Origin: Rhodospirillaceae bacterium
Lineage (GTDB): Bacteria; Pseudomonadota; Alphaproteobacteria; Thalassobaculales; Thalassobaculaceae
Direction of reading: 5' to 3'
Length of the DNA stretch: 47,734 nt
NCBI GenBank assembly: GCA_002722775.1
Contig: PBMU01000085.1
Location: forward strand, 1 to 47,734
Under the pieces are notes generated by a model, which worked only from the letters and a program-made list of their open reading frames with translations, was not told where the DNA came from and ran no database searches. Every line of letters begins with the position of its first letter. The first letter of the stretch is position 1. A program made the translations under genes and the position numbers. Shown piece by piece: positions 20,262-28,419 of this stretch.

Positions 20262-20901
20262 CTTACCCTTGAGATCCCAAGGCCCCACCTGATCAAATCG
20301 AGGACACGGCTTGGCGATTAAACCCCTCAAGCTGCAAGTGGGACGTGCGTTGCTGGAACAGCCACTATACAACGCCCGTCCCCGAGATCTGTAAAACCTC
20401 GTCCCTGTCTCCCTAATCCTCGGGACCACAAGAGTACCAATTCCTGTCAACATTTCGAAATGTCGATATTTAGATGTCATTCCACTTACTTCCACGGCCC
20501 AGACCAACTCCCCTATTCTCGTGCTTCCAGGCCAAATCTTCGCCAGCGAGGCGTTGAACGTCTTAAAAGGCCCAAAGCACTAATCCCCTGCCAACGATCG
20601 CCAGCCTTTTAAGGGAGCTATTCGCCTTAGTCCGCTGTGAGTTTGAAGCACATTTAAGCGATTATATTGTCCGAAGGAATGCCAGTCTGTTAACGCACAC
20701 GAGAACGGGTTTGATCTCAACGGGGGCTTCCATTGTTGCAACACAGGGGCAAAGTCGCCACGGTCATAAGCATCAAGCCCCACATTAAATTTCTTGCGCT
20801 ATAGGTGAGAGAACCACCAGAAACAGCTAAATGAAAATGATGGCGGGTAACAAGGCGCATATCGCAGAGCCTTCGAAACCAGGGTCACCTTGAGGTTAAG
20901 A
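20262..20901. other. Non-coding stretch before the puuB-like gene
   Basis: About 640 bases with no supported gene. Short minus-strand frames (20220-20507, 20580-20783) match nothing known. The last hundred bases should hold the promoter of the oxidase gene; GAGG lies six bases before its ATG. Confidence 0.45.
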
Positions 20902-22209
20902 ATGTTAGCTGGCAACGATTTGACCATGTTGAAAGCCCCTAGCGTAACGGAAACCTACTACCACGCGACAGCCCACTCGGCCACGACATCAAAACGGCTC
21001 CAGGGGGAATGCGTCACAGATGTATGTGTCGTCGGCGGCGGACTAACAGGCATTTCCGCGGCACTAAACCTGGCAGAGAGGGGGTTCTCCGTCATAGTCC
21101 TCGAGGCTGAACGGGTCGGTCACGGCGCGTCCGGACGCAATGGCGGACAGATCGTGAGTGGCTATAGCTGCGACATGGCGCGAATTCGTGAGGTAGTCGG
21201 CACGGAGGCTTCGAAAATATTATGGAAGTTGGGCCGGGAGGCCATCAATGACGTGGATCGGAGGATCGAACAACACGCCATTTGTTGTGATCGTCGCCAC
21301 GGCTACTTCTTCGCCGCGACAAACCAGCGCCAACTGAACAACCTTTATGAAATCGCTGAAGATTGGAGCAAACTCTACGGATATGACATGACGGTTCCGG
21401 TCGCCCGCGACGAAGTCTCCGCTTACGTTGGCACCGAGGCTTATGTCGGAGGCCTTTCAGATCCGGGGGGCGGTCATCTACATCCTCTGAACTACCTTTT
21501 TGGACTTCGCCGAGCAGCGGAAGGGGCGGGCGTGCTCGTTTTCGAAAACAGTCCCGTCATTCAGATCCAGGAAGGGGATCGACCGGTCGTTCATACATCC
21601 AAGGGCTTGGTACGATCCCGTTTCCTAGTGCTGGCAGGCAATGCCTATCTAGGCAGCCTGGTTCCAATTCTGGCCCGCAGGATCGCCCGGGTCACCAGCT
21701 TCGTCAGCGCCACCGCCCAGCTTGCCATCGAACTGGCGCGCCGAGCCCTACCCACCAACGCCGCCGTGGCGGACTGCAACACCGCGCTCGACTATTTCCG
21801 AATATCTGCCGACAGACGCTTGGTGTTTGGCACCGGTGCGAAATACAGTTCGGGGGAGCCTGCCAATTTGCGCCGGCTGCTCGCGAGGCGAATCACCCAG
21901 GTCTTCCCCTATCTCGCGCACCTCCCCCTAGAATACATCTGGAGTGGCTATATCGGTATCACCGTCAATCGTATACCGGATTTCGGTCGCGTCGGACCCA
22001 CGATTTACCATGCCCAGGGTTTCTCAGGTCATGGCGTAGCTTTGACTGGGCTCGCCGGGAAACTGATCGCCGAAACGCTAGCCGGTGACGCCGGTCGGTT
22101 CGACTTATTTTCCGGCATAAATCACCGTCAGTTCCCAGGCGGCCCATTTCGCACTCCGGCGCTAATTCTCGCGATGGCATACTATAAGTTACGAGACCGG
22201 CTCGGCTAA
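20902..22209 (+). CDS. puuB: Gamma-glutamylputrescine oxidase-like FAD oxidoreductase
   Basis: A 435-residue DAO-family flavoenzyme close in sequence style to E. coli PuuB. The FAD dinucleotide fold is [29 protein letters not shown] (residues about 41-70), followed by [38 protein letters not shown] and the C-terminal [23 protein letters not shown] and [10 protein letters not shown], all PuuB landmarks. It would oxidise gamma-glutamylputrescine (or a similar N-acylated amine) in the cytoplasm. ATG 20902 has GAGG six bases upstream; ATG 20926 is an alternative. The other puu genes (PuuA, PuuC, PuuD) are not in the window, so the symbol rests on similarity only. Confidence 0.8.
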   Translation: MLAGNDLTMLKAPSVTETYYHATAHSATTSKRLQGECVTDVCVVGGGLTGISAALNLAERGFSVIVLEAERVGHGASGRNGGQIVSGYSCDMARIREVVGTEASKILWKLGREAINDVDRRIEQHAICCDRRHGYFFAATNQRQLNNLYEIAEDWSKLYGYDMTVPVARDEVSAYVGTEAYVGGLSDPGGGHLHPLNYLFGLRRAAEGAGVLVFENSPVIQIQEGDRPVVHTSKGLVRSRFLVLAGNAYLGSLVPILARRIARVTSFVSATAQLAIELARRALPTNAAVADCNTALDYFRISADRRLVFGTGAKYSSGEPANLRRLLARRITQVFPYLAHLPLEYIWSGYIGITVNRIPDFGRVGPTIYHAQGFSGHGVALTGLAGKLIAETLAGDAGRFDLFSGINHRQFPGGPFRTPALILAMAYYKLRDRLG

Positions 22210-22221
22210 TTCCCCCGCCCG

Positions 22222-22250
22222 TTGCAGTTTTAAAGAATCACCGCTATAAA
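22222..22250 (+). promoter_or_regulatory. Candidate moaA promoter with CGCTATA direct repeats
   Basis: TTGCAG (22222-22227) and TATAAA (22245-22250) are spaced by 17 bases, just after the puuB-like stop. The -10 overlaps the first of two exact CGCTATA repeats (22242-22248 and 22254-22260), which could be a binding site. Assigned by eye. Confidence 0.45.
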
Positions 22251-22295
22251 AAGCGCTATATTCCCATGTGCACAACGCTATACCGCAGGATGACA

Positions 22296-23285
22296 ATGCT
22301 CGACCCGTTCGGACGCCATATAAGCTATCTCCGTGTGTCAGTGACCGACCGGTGCGATTTCCGATGCGTTTATTGCATGTCCGAAAACATGACTTTTCTC
22401 CCAAAAAAGGACGTCTTGAGCCTCGAGGAATTGGAGCGGCTCTGCAGTGTCTTCATCGACCTCGGCGTCCGTAAACTCCGGCTTACCGGCGGTGAGCCAC
22501 TAGTGCGCAAGAATATCATAACGCTTGTACGGAGGCTCTCAAGTCGCCTCGGGCGTGGGCTGGATGAGCTGACACTGACGACGAACGGCAGCCAGCTTAC
22601 CCGCTTCGCAATGGAATTGGCAGATTGTGGGATCAAGCGAATCAACGTGTCGATCGATACTCTAAACCCCGAAAAGTTCAGCCATATCACACGCTGGGGC
22701 CGTTTAGACCAAGTTCTCGAAGGATTAGCCGCGGCAGACGCAGCCGGGCTTCAAATCAAGATCAATGCCGTGGCACTGCGTGGTGTGAACGACGAAGAAC
22801 TCGGTGACATGTTGCAATGGGCTGGCGACAAGGGTTACGACATGACTGTCATCGAGGTAATGCCGATGGGCGACATGGGAGAAGAGTCAAGACTTAGCCA
22901 GTATATGCCGCTCTCGATGGTTCGTTCGAAACTTTCTGAGCGGTTCACGCTCACCGAAAATACATTTCGAACCGGGGGGCCAGCACGTTACGTTGACGTG
23001 AAGGAAACGGGCGGCAGGCTAGGCTTCATCACACCACTAACCCATAACTTCTGCGAGAGCTGCAACAGGGTCCGACTGACCTGTACCGGCACACTTTACA
23101 TGTGCCTTGGGCAAGAAGACGCCGCCGACCTCCGTGAACCGCTGCGTCGCTCCGAGGCCAACGACGCATTAATCGAAGCTATCCATGAAGCGATTGATCG
23201 CAAACCAAAGGGTCATGACTTTGTCATCGACAGACGCAACACTGCCCCCGCAGTTGCCCGCCACATGAGCGTCACTGGCGGCTAG
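22296..23285 (+). CDS. moaA: GTP 3',8-cyclase MoaA (molybdenum cofactor biosynthesis)
   Basis: A radical-SAM enzyme that starts molybdopterin synthesis from GTP. The SAM cluster CDFRCVYC is at residues 20-27, TGGEPL binds SAM near 65, and the second cluster [11 protein letters not shown]...C is near residues 252-270. The protein ends in the Gly-Gly tail (SVTGG) required in MoaA. ATG 22296 has AGGA five bases upstream and gives 330 residues, the family norm; ATG 22290 and 22266 are possible. No moaC, moaE or molybdate genes lie nearby. The gene sits between puuB and an NnrU gene, with its own candidate promoter. Confidence 0.92.
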   Translation: MLDPFGRHISYLRVSVTDRCDFRCVYCMSENMTFLPKKDVLSLEELERLCSVFIDLGVRKLRLTGGEPLVRKNIITLVRRLSSRLGRGLDELTLTTNGSQLTRFAMELADCGIKRINVSIDTLNPEKFSHITRWGRLDQVLEGLAAADAAGLQIKINAVALRGVNDEELGDMLQWAGDKGYDMTVIEVMPMGDMGEESRLSQYMPLSMVRSKLSERFTLTENTFRTGGPARYVDVKETGGRLGFITPLTHNFCESCNRVRLTCTGTLYMCLGQEDAADLREPLRRSEANDALIEAIHEAIDRKPKGHDFVIDRRNTAPAVARHMSVTGG

Positions 23286-23616
23286 TGCCCAGGTCGACGC
23301 GTTCGTGCAATCCCAATCGATTGTGTGGACAGGATCACGCAATTCCTGGAGAAATTTATACCGACCCGCTCTTAGACAACACAATAAACCTGCCGTCATC
23401 ATGCATTCGGCCCGCAACCGCCGCGACGTCACGCTGCTGCTGGATCAGGGTTGGACCTGCGTCGGCCACGTGTGCAATATCCGTTAATTGAATTCATTTT
23501 TTCCTGATCTGCGCTGCCCACTAGTGAATTCAGGATGATCGTGAAGTTAGCATCACCGGTCTAACCGTGGGAAATTGCACCGGTCCTATACTGCCCAAAG
23601 GCTAAAGGAAGGAAAG
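23286..23616. other. Non-coding stretch between moaA and the nnrU-like gene
   Basis: About 330 bases. Two overlapping 60-68-codon frames occur on the plus strand but have no family resemblance and no ribosome site. AGGAAGGAAAG near the right end is the ribosome site of the next gene. Confidence 0.45.
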
Positions 23617-24315
23617 ATGATCAGCGGGATCGAGGGCATGTTTCTAGCGGTGATCACTTTCGTGGGCAGCCATTTCGTTCTCGGCCACCCAAACATACGT
23701 GCACTGGTCGTGGATCGATTTGGCGAAAATGGCTTCAAAACCATTTTCACTTTAGTTGCAGCCGCGGCTTTATTCTGGGTCCTAGCAGCTTATACGGCGG
23801 CACCTCATGTCGAGATCTGGCGACCGCCAGACTGGAGCAATTGGATCCCAAACCTCGTCGTCCCCGTTTCCGCTATCCTTCTAGTGGCGGGCAGCACGGT
23901 GACGAACCCTACAGCCACTGGTCAGGACGAGGGATTAGCGGATAACCCGCGTCCCGCAAGCGGCATCCTAACCGTGACGCGGCACCCCGGACTTTGGGCG
24001 GTAGGGCTCTGGGCGCTTGCCCACATGGCCGCCAATGGCGACGCCGCGGGGGTGCTATTATTCGGCGGCATCGCGGTCCTGTGTTTTGGCGGCATGTCAG
24101 CGATCGACACTAAGCGGCGTGTAACGCATGGTGCTGACTGGGCACCGTTCGAGCTGACTACGTCGGTCGTACCCTTCTTTGCCATCGTTCAGGAACGCAC
24201 AACCTTCGATTGGTCTGGCATCGGATGGAAACGAGTCGCAGGTGGGCTTGTGCTCTGGGCCATACTCTGGGTCGCTCACCCCTTTTTCATCGGCGTCAAG
24301 CCGTCGGCCTTCTAG
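23617..24315 (+). CDS. NnrU-family integral membrane protein
   Basis: A 232-residue inner-membrane protein with about five hydrophobic segments: the N-terminal GMFLAVITFVGSHFVLGHP, TIFTLVAAAALFWVLAAYTAA, NLVVPVSAILLVAG, GLWALAHMAA and a last one near GLVLWAILWVAHPFFIG. The SHFVLGHP start, VTRHPGLWAVGLWALAHMAANGD and the GMSAIDTKRR loop are NnrU landmarks. NnrU was named from nitric-oxide-related clusters, but its biochemical role is unclear and no denitrification gene is in the window. ATG 23617 follows GGAAGGAAAG; the open frame extends 42 bases upstream without support. The next gene begins 14 bases after the stop, so the two may be co-transcribed. Confidence 0.85.
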   Translation: MISGIEGMFLAVITFVGSHFVLGHPNIRALVVDRFGENGFKTIFTLVAAAALFWVLAAYTAAPHVEIWRPPDWSNWIPNLVVPVSAILLVAGSTVTNPTATGQDEGLADNPRPASGILTVTRHPGLWAVGLWALAHMAANGDAAGVLLFGGIAVLCFGGMSAIDTKRRVTHGADWAPFELTTSVVPFFAIVQERTTFDWSGIGWKRVAGGLVLWAILWVAHPFFIGVKPSAF

Positions 24316-24329
24316 AGCCATCGCAAGTC

Positions 24330-25376
24330 ATGCGAGTATTTCATTCATCTTATTCGGGACACCATGCCCCGAGGACATTCGTAGCCATAGGACAAATTGT
24401 CGAATGCCCCGAGCAGCCCCGTCGCGCCGAGATACTGGCGACGGCCGCACGCGACGCAGGCCACAGGATAATCGAGGCAACGCAGCACGGTCTCGAGCCG
24501 GTCCGCCGTGTCCATGATAGCGGCTATCTCGAATTTCTCGAGACTGCCTACGCCGCCTGGATGGCCATGCCAAATCCGGGCAACGAGGTCATCCCAAACG
24601 TGCATCCAGGCCGTAACATGAATGCCTTCCCGATCGCGACAGTGGCGCGAGCCGGACATTATCAAGCTGACACTTCCTGTCCAATCGGTCCTGGCAGCTG
24701 GCAGGGCATCCAGGCATCCGCCGACGTAGCTGTCAGCGCAGCACAGGCACTGGTAGACAGTATCGGAGCCCGAGACGCTTCCGCCTTCGCCTACGCACTC
24801 TGTCGGCCACCCGGCCATCATGCCTTCGCCGATCAGGCAGGCGGTTTTTGTTTCCTAAACAATTCAGCGATCGCGGCACAAGTCTTCCGAGACGAGGGAG
24901 CCGATCGAGTGGCCATCCTTGATGTGGACGTCCATCACGGCAACGGCACCCAGGGTATATTCTACCAACGCGCCGATGTTCTTACGCTTTCTCTACATGG
25001 TGACCCGACCGCTTATTATCCTTATTTCGCCGGTTACGCCGGCGAGACTGGATACGAAGCAGGCGAGGGCTTCAATCTCAATCTACCGTTGGCTGAGCGA
25101 ACCGGTGATGACGTCTATATGGAGACTTTGGATTACGCGATTGCCCGTATTGTGACCTACCGCCCAGACGTGGTGGTGGTTGCTTTGGGTTTGGATGCAT
25201 CGAAGGACGATCCACTCGCGTTCCTGTCGATCACTACGGACGGTTTTCGGCGTATCGGGCGCAAGATCGGAGCTATGGCCTTCGCTATACTGCTGGTTCA
25301 GGAAGGTGGCTACATTTCCAAAAGTCTGGGCAATAATCTAACCGCTTTTCTCAACGGGTTCGAGGAGGCCAAATAG
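24330..25376 (+). CDS. aphA: Acetylpolyamine amidohydrolase (histone-deacetylase family)
   Basis: A 348-residue zinc deacetylase of the arginase/deacetylase fold. The active-site pair is PGHHA (His163, His164), the zinc motif is DVDVHHGNGTQGIFY (Asp198 to His203), a later ligand lies in ALGLDASKDDP, and the transition-state Tyr is in QEGGYIS. The N-terminal MRVFHSSYSGHHAPR and the GPGSWQG and RAGHYQADTSCPIG loops match acetylpolyamine amidohydrolases, which free polyamines from N-acetyl forms. The frame is open upstream into the nnrU-like gene, but ATG 24330, 14 bases after that stop, fits the family start; no strong ribosome site is seen. It fits with the puuB-like gene in polyamine use. Confidence 0.85.
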   Translation: MRVFHSSYSGHHAPRTFVAIGQIVECPEQPRRAEILATAARDAGHRIIEATQHGLEPVRRVHDSGYLEFLETAYAAWMAMPNPGNEVIPNVHPGRNMNAFPIATVARAGHYQADTSCPIGPGSWQGIQASADVAVSAAQALVDSIGARDASAFAYALCRPPGHHAFADQAGGFCFLNNSAIAAQVFRDEGADRVAILDVDVHHGNGTQGIFYQRADVLTLSLHGDPTAYYPYFAGYAGETGYEAGEGFNLNLPLAERTGDDVYMETLDYAIARIVTYRPDVVVVALGLDASKDDPLAFLSITTDGFRRIGRKIGAMAFAILLVQEGGYISKSLGNNLTAFLNGFEEAK

Positions 25377-25483
25377 TTGATATAACTCAGCACTTTTTGG
25401 CAGTTGCACCTTCCAAGCGCTGGAAATGCTAGGGATTAGATAGATAAAGATTGCCCCCGATCAAAAAAAGTCCCAGCCGGAAG

Positions 25484-26275
25484 TCACGTCGCTTCGAAAT
25501 TGTGTTGTCCGGCCCGACTCTTGATTGTGGCGAACACCGCAGCGTCACGGAATAGACGGGCCAGTCCCATCCCTTGGTCAGGAAGACCGCTGACCGGCAC
25601 GTTCGTGAACTCCTTTATCAATTTACCCAGACTACTTTCCGAGTAAGCCTGCTAATCCTTCGCAATTTCTACGAAGACGGCCCTTCCACCAATGATCTGT
25701 TGTTCGAAATATAGGTTCAACGTCGGATGCCCGCTCAGAATGGTGACGCCATTGATAGTGATTCTGGGGTCAAACAGAATGTCACACGCCAAGTGAACCC
25801 CCCGACCCTGGTTGTTGCGCCCGTCACGCGATAGGTCGATGACCTGATGCCTACAGCGAAACCGTTCTTCGGAAATAGATTGGCGGCAAAGAGAAACGCT
25901 CTTGAGATCGAGATGACGCCAGTTTTGATGTTACGTCGCATGATCCCCAGGGCCGCGGCCACCGGATGCGATGTCTCGGATCTATCAATCAGAATCCAGG
26001 ACATGTTAACAATCTGTGAGTCGGCGCTCGCCCACTTCACCACCGTGACCGCGATGCGGCGAAAATACCCACCCTGGATCGTCTCGATCGCGGTCGCGTC
26101 CCGAAATGCGTGGGACATGCCACGAATCCGGAGTTCGAATTCACAGTTGTCGACGCTAGCCGAGAAATCGACCGCCTAGACTAATTCAAGATCGACCCAA
26201 ATCTCGGCCAACGCCGACCGTGGCGCGAGACCCGCTAAAACCAGGGGCAGGCAGAAAAGGGTGACGTGGTGAATG
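25484..26275 (-). pseudogene. DUF1194 (VWA-like secreted) protein, decayed
   Basis: On the minus strand the family can be followed across lesions. A signal-peptide-like LFCLPLVLAGLAPRSALA is followed by VDLELV-stop-AVDFSASVDN (TAG at 26176-26178; the family has a residue here), then GMSHAFRD, RRIAVTVVKWASAD and RRNIKTGVISISRAFLFAANLF. A frameshift near 25840-25858 leads to VIDLSRDGRNNQGRGVHLACDIL, ITINGVTILSGH and FEQQIIGG, then a second TAG at 25652-25654 (FVEIAKD-stop-QAYSES), then KLIKEF and a tail to TGA 25484. DUF1194 proteins are exported and of unknown function. No start codon is clear at the N-terminus. Confidence 0.85.
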
Positions 26276-26342
26276 CCGGTAAGGTCACATCACCGCCGTC
26301 CCGACGCCAGCCCGATACTGGGAAGCGGTTTTCACCTTTCGG

Positions 26343-26909
26343 CTAGCTGGCGCCAGCCGCCCCCACGGTTATCCGGTCGAGCGGCACCTCCAGTTCCGCG
26401 CAATAGGCCGGCCCTCCATGGCCGAGCTTGCTTTCGAACAAGGTTACCGACTTGACCGTAAAAGGTTCGGAGCGAAACAGTCCATGCATAGCAAGATACT
26501 GACCAATCTGCGCGGCGGGCGCGTACTTGAAACGAGCGAGCGTGACATGGGGCTTGAATTTTCGCCCGCCGGGTTCGACGCCCGCCGACACGACCGTTTT
26601 CTCCACCTTGCGCCATAACCTCTCCAGAGCCGCCGACTCCTCGACCCCGGCCCAGATTGCCCGGACTCGGCCCTTGGATCCGAAATGACCCAGGCCCACG
26701 AGCGAGATGTCAAAACGCGGAAACCGCAGACCCGAGATCGCGTCCAAAACATCCTGTTCGACCACGTATTCTACCGTCCCCATAAACCGAAGCGTCAGGT
26801 GAAAATTCTGCGGATCCACCCATCGCGCACCCGGCAGCCCTCCCTGCAGGGAGGCTAGGCTGTGGCCTGCCAGCTCTGGAATACGCAATGCGATAAACAG
26901 CCTTTTCAT
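26343..26909 (-). CDS. thpR: RNA 2',3'-cyclic phosphodiesterase
   Basis: A 188-residue 2H-phosphoesterase (LigT/ThpR) that opens 2',3'-cyclic phosphates, for example on RNA ends. Both catalytic HxTx motifs are present: HLTLRFMG (about residues 37-44) and HVTLARFKY (about 121-129). It starts MKRLFIALRIPE, the family norm; GGAGG lies four bases before ATG 26909. It is 42 bases downstream of tesA on the same strand, and probably shares its transcript. The C-terminal 15 residues after LEVPL are extra and poorly conserved. Confidence 0.88.
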   Translation of the reverse strand: MKRLFIALRIPELAGHSLASLQGGLPGARWVDPQNFHLTLRFMGTVEYVVEQDVLDAISGLRFPRFDISLVGLGHFGSKGRVRAIWAGVEESAALERLWRKVEKTVVSAGVEPGGRKFKPHVTLARFKYAPAAQIGQYLAMHGLFRSEPFTVKSVTLFESKLGHGGPAYCAELEVPLDRITVGAAGAS

Positions 26910-26951
26910 GGAACCTCCGGTAACGCGGAGCGACCGTGTGTCATGGTCGCG

Positions 26952-27626
26952 TCAATTCGAAACTCGTTCGAGCAACTCGCGTACGCTGGGCAAGATTCGT
27001 TGAACCAGAACGGCCACGCCCTCCTTATTTGGGTGCATGCCATCAGCCAGATTGAGGCCCGGCATTCCAACGACGCCGTCAAGAAAGAATGGGTAGAACA
27101 CCACCTCGTGAGCCTTGGACAGACGGGTGAACACAGCCTCGAACTCACGTCCGTATTCCCTGCCCAAATTGGGAGGGGCGAGCATGCCAGCTAGCAGAAC
27201 CGGAATGCCGTGGCTGTCAAGTTCTGTTAGAATTGCGTTCAGGTTCGAGCCTGTGACCTCGGGCTCGATTCCGCGCAATCCGTCATTCGCGCCAAGTTCC
27301 AGGATCACCGCGTCGGGTTTGTCCGCGAGCGCCCAACCCAGGCGCGCGTGCCCACCCGCAGAGGTATCACCGGAGACGCCCGCGTTTATGACGACGATTT
27401 CCTCGCCTTCCGCCCGCAAAGCACGTTGGAGCTGTTCGGTAAAGCCGTCTGGCTTCGCAAGACCATAGCCGGCTGTCAGGCTGTCACCCAATGCCAGCAA
27501 CTTGATCTGACGCGCCACAACATCGCTGGAGAAGCCCGAAATCAGCGACGCCACGATGATCCCACAAGCCAAGAGATACCATGGCGGATTGATCCCACGC
27601 CACGATATCCCATATAGCGGAGACAT
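26952..27626 (-). CDS. tesA: SGNH arylesterase / lysophospholipase (TesA-type)
   Basis: A 224-residue periplasmic SGNH hydrolase. An N-terminal hydrophobic segment (LLACGIIVASLISGFSS) serves as signal peptide; block I is ALGDSLTAGYGL with the nucleophile Ser, block II GVSGDTSAGG, block III ELGANDGLRG with Asn, and block V DGMHPNKEG with the Asp-His dyad. It cleaves acyl or aryl esters. The frame is open to 27704, but ATG 27626 has GGGAAG upstream and keeps the start 34 bases from the divergent ABC ATPase gene. The tesA/ybbA/ybbP divergent arrangement is widespread in Proteobacteria, which supports both calls. Confidence 0.88.
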   Translation of the reverse strand: MSPLYGISWRGINPPWYLLACGIIVASLISGFSSDVVARQIKLLALGDSLTAGYGLAKPDGFTEQLQRALRAEGEEIVVINAGVSGDTSAGGHARLGWALADKPDAVILELGANDGLRGIEPEVTGSNLNAILTELDSHGIPVLLAGMLAPPNLGREYGREFEAVFTRLSKAHEVVFYPFFLDGVVGMPGLNLADGMHPNKEGVAVLVQRILPSVRELLERVSN

Positions 27627-27660
27627 CCGCTTCCCACCACTGCCCGGCGAAAGGTTCCTC

Positions 27661-28419
27661 ATGACACTTGGCACCGTCCATACCTCCGCTTCCCCCGGCC
27701 ACACGCCGGATACGATCGTCGACCTGCGCGACGTTCACCTCAACTTGAGGAGCGGGGCAGGCGAGGTCAACATCCTCCGCGGCGTGAGCTTAGGAATCGG
27801 TGTCGGGGAGACGGTGGGAATCGTCGGTCCTTCGGGTGCAGGAAAATCCACCCTAATGATGATCATAGGCGGGCTCGAGAACGCGAGTTCCGGCCAGGTC
27901 CTGGTCGCTGGTCACGACCTTTCCACCATGAACGAGGACCAGTTGGCGGAATTCCGACGCGATCATGTCGGGATCGTGTTCCAAGCGTTTCGCCTGATCC
28001 CGACCATGACCGCGCTGGAGAACGTGGCGATACCGTTGGAACTGGCGGGGGCAACCCGGGCCTTCGAGATGGCGCGAGAGAGTCTGGGCCTCGTTGGGTT
28101 AGCCGACCGGGTCGAGCATTATCCCGACCAGCTTTCAGGCGGCGAGCAACAGCGCGTTGCGATCGCCCGTGCCTTCGTCGCCAAACCGACCTTACTCTTG
28201 GCGGACGAGCCAACCGGTAATCTAGATCGAGCTACCGGTGATAGCGTGGTCGACCTGTTGTTCGGGTTACAGGATCAACATCGCACGACACTGCTTCTAA
28301 TCACCCATGACCAGGCGTTGGCCGAACGTTGCGACCGCACGGTTGGGATCGCCGACGGACTGGTTCAAGAGGATCCCGACAACGCACCGCGCGCCACAAC
28401 CGGCCAGAAATCGGCGTGA
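27661..28419 (+). CDS. ybbA: ABC exporter ATPase (YbbA/LolD-like)
   Basis: A 252-residue MacB-type ATPase. Walker A is GPSGAGKST, the Q-loop region [19 protein letters not shown], the signature [15 protein letters not shown], Walker [13 protein letters not shown] and the switch His in LLITHD. It powers the neighbouring permease, perhaps in lipid or lipoprotein-related export; the substrate is not known. ATG 27661 has AAAGG six bases upstream, chosen over ATG 27556, which would run through the divergent tesA start. Its TGA overlaps the permease GTG by 4 bases (GTGA), indicating translational coupling. Confidence 0.9.
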   Translation: MTLGTVHTSASPGHTPDTIVDLRDVHLNLRSGAGEVNILRGVSLGIGVGETVGIVGPSGAGKSTLMMIIGGLENASSGQVLVAGHDLSTMNEDQLAEFRRDHVGIVFQAFRLIPTMTALENVAIPLELAGATRAFEMARESLGLVGLADRVEHYPDQLSGGEQQRVAIARAFVAKPTLLLADEPTGNLDRATGDSVVDLLFGLQDQHRTTLLLITHDQALAERCDRTVGIADGLVQEDPDNAPRATTGQKSA

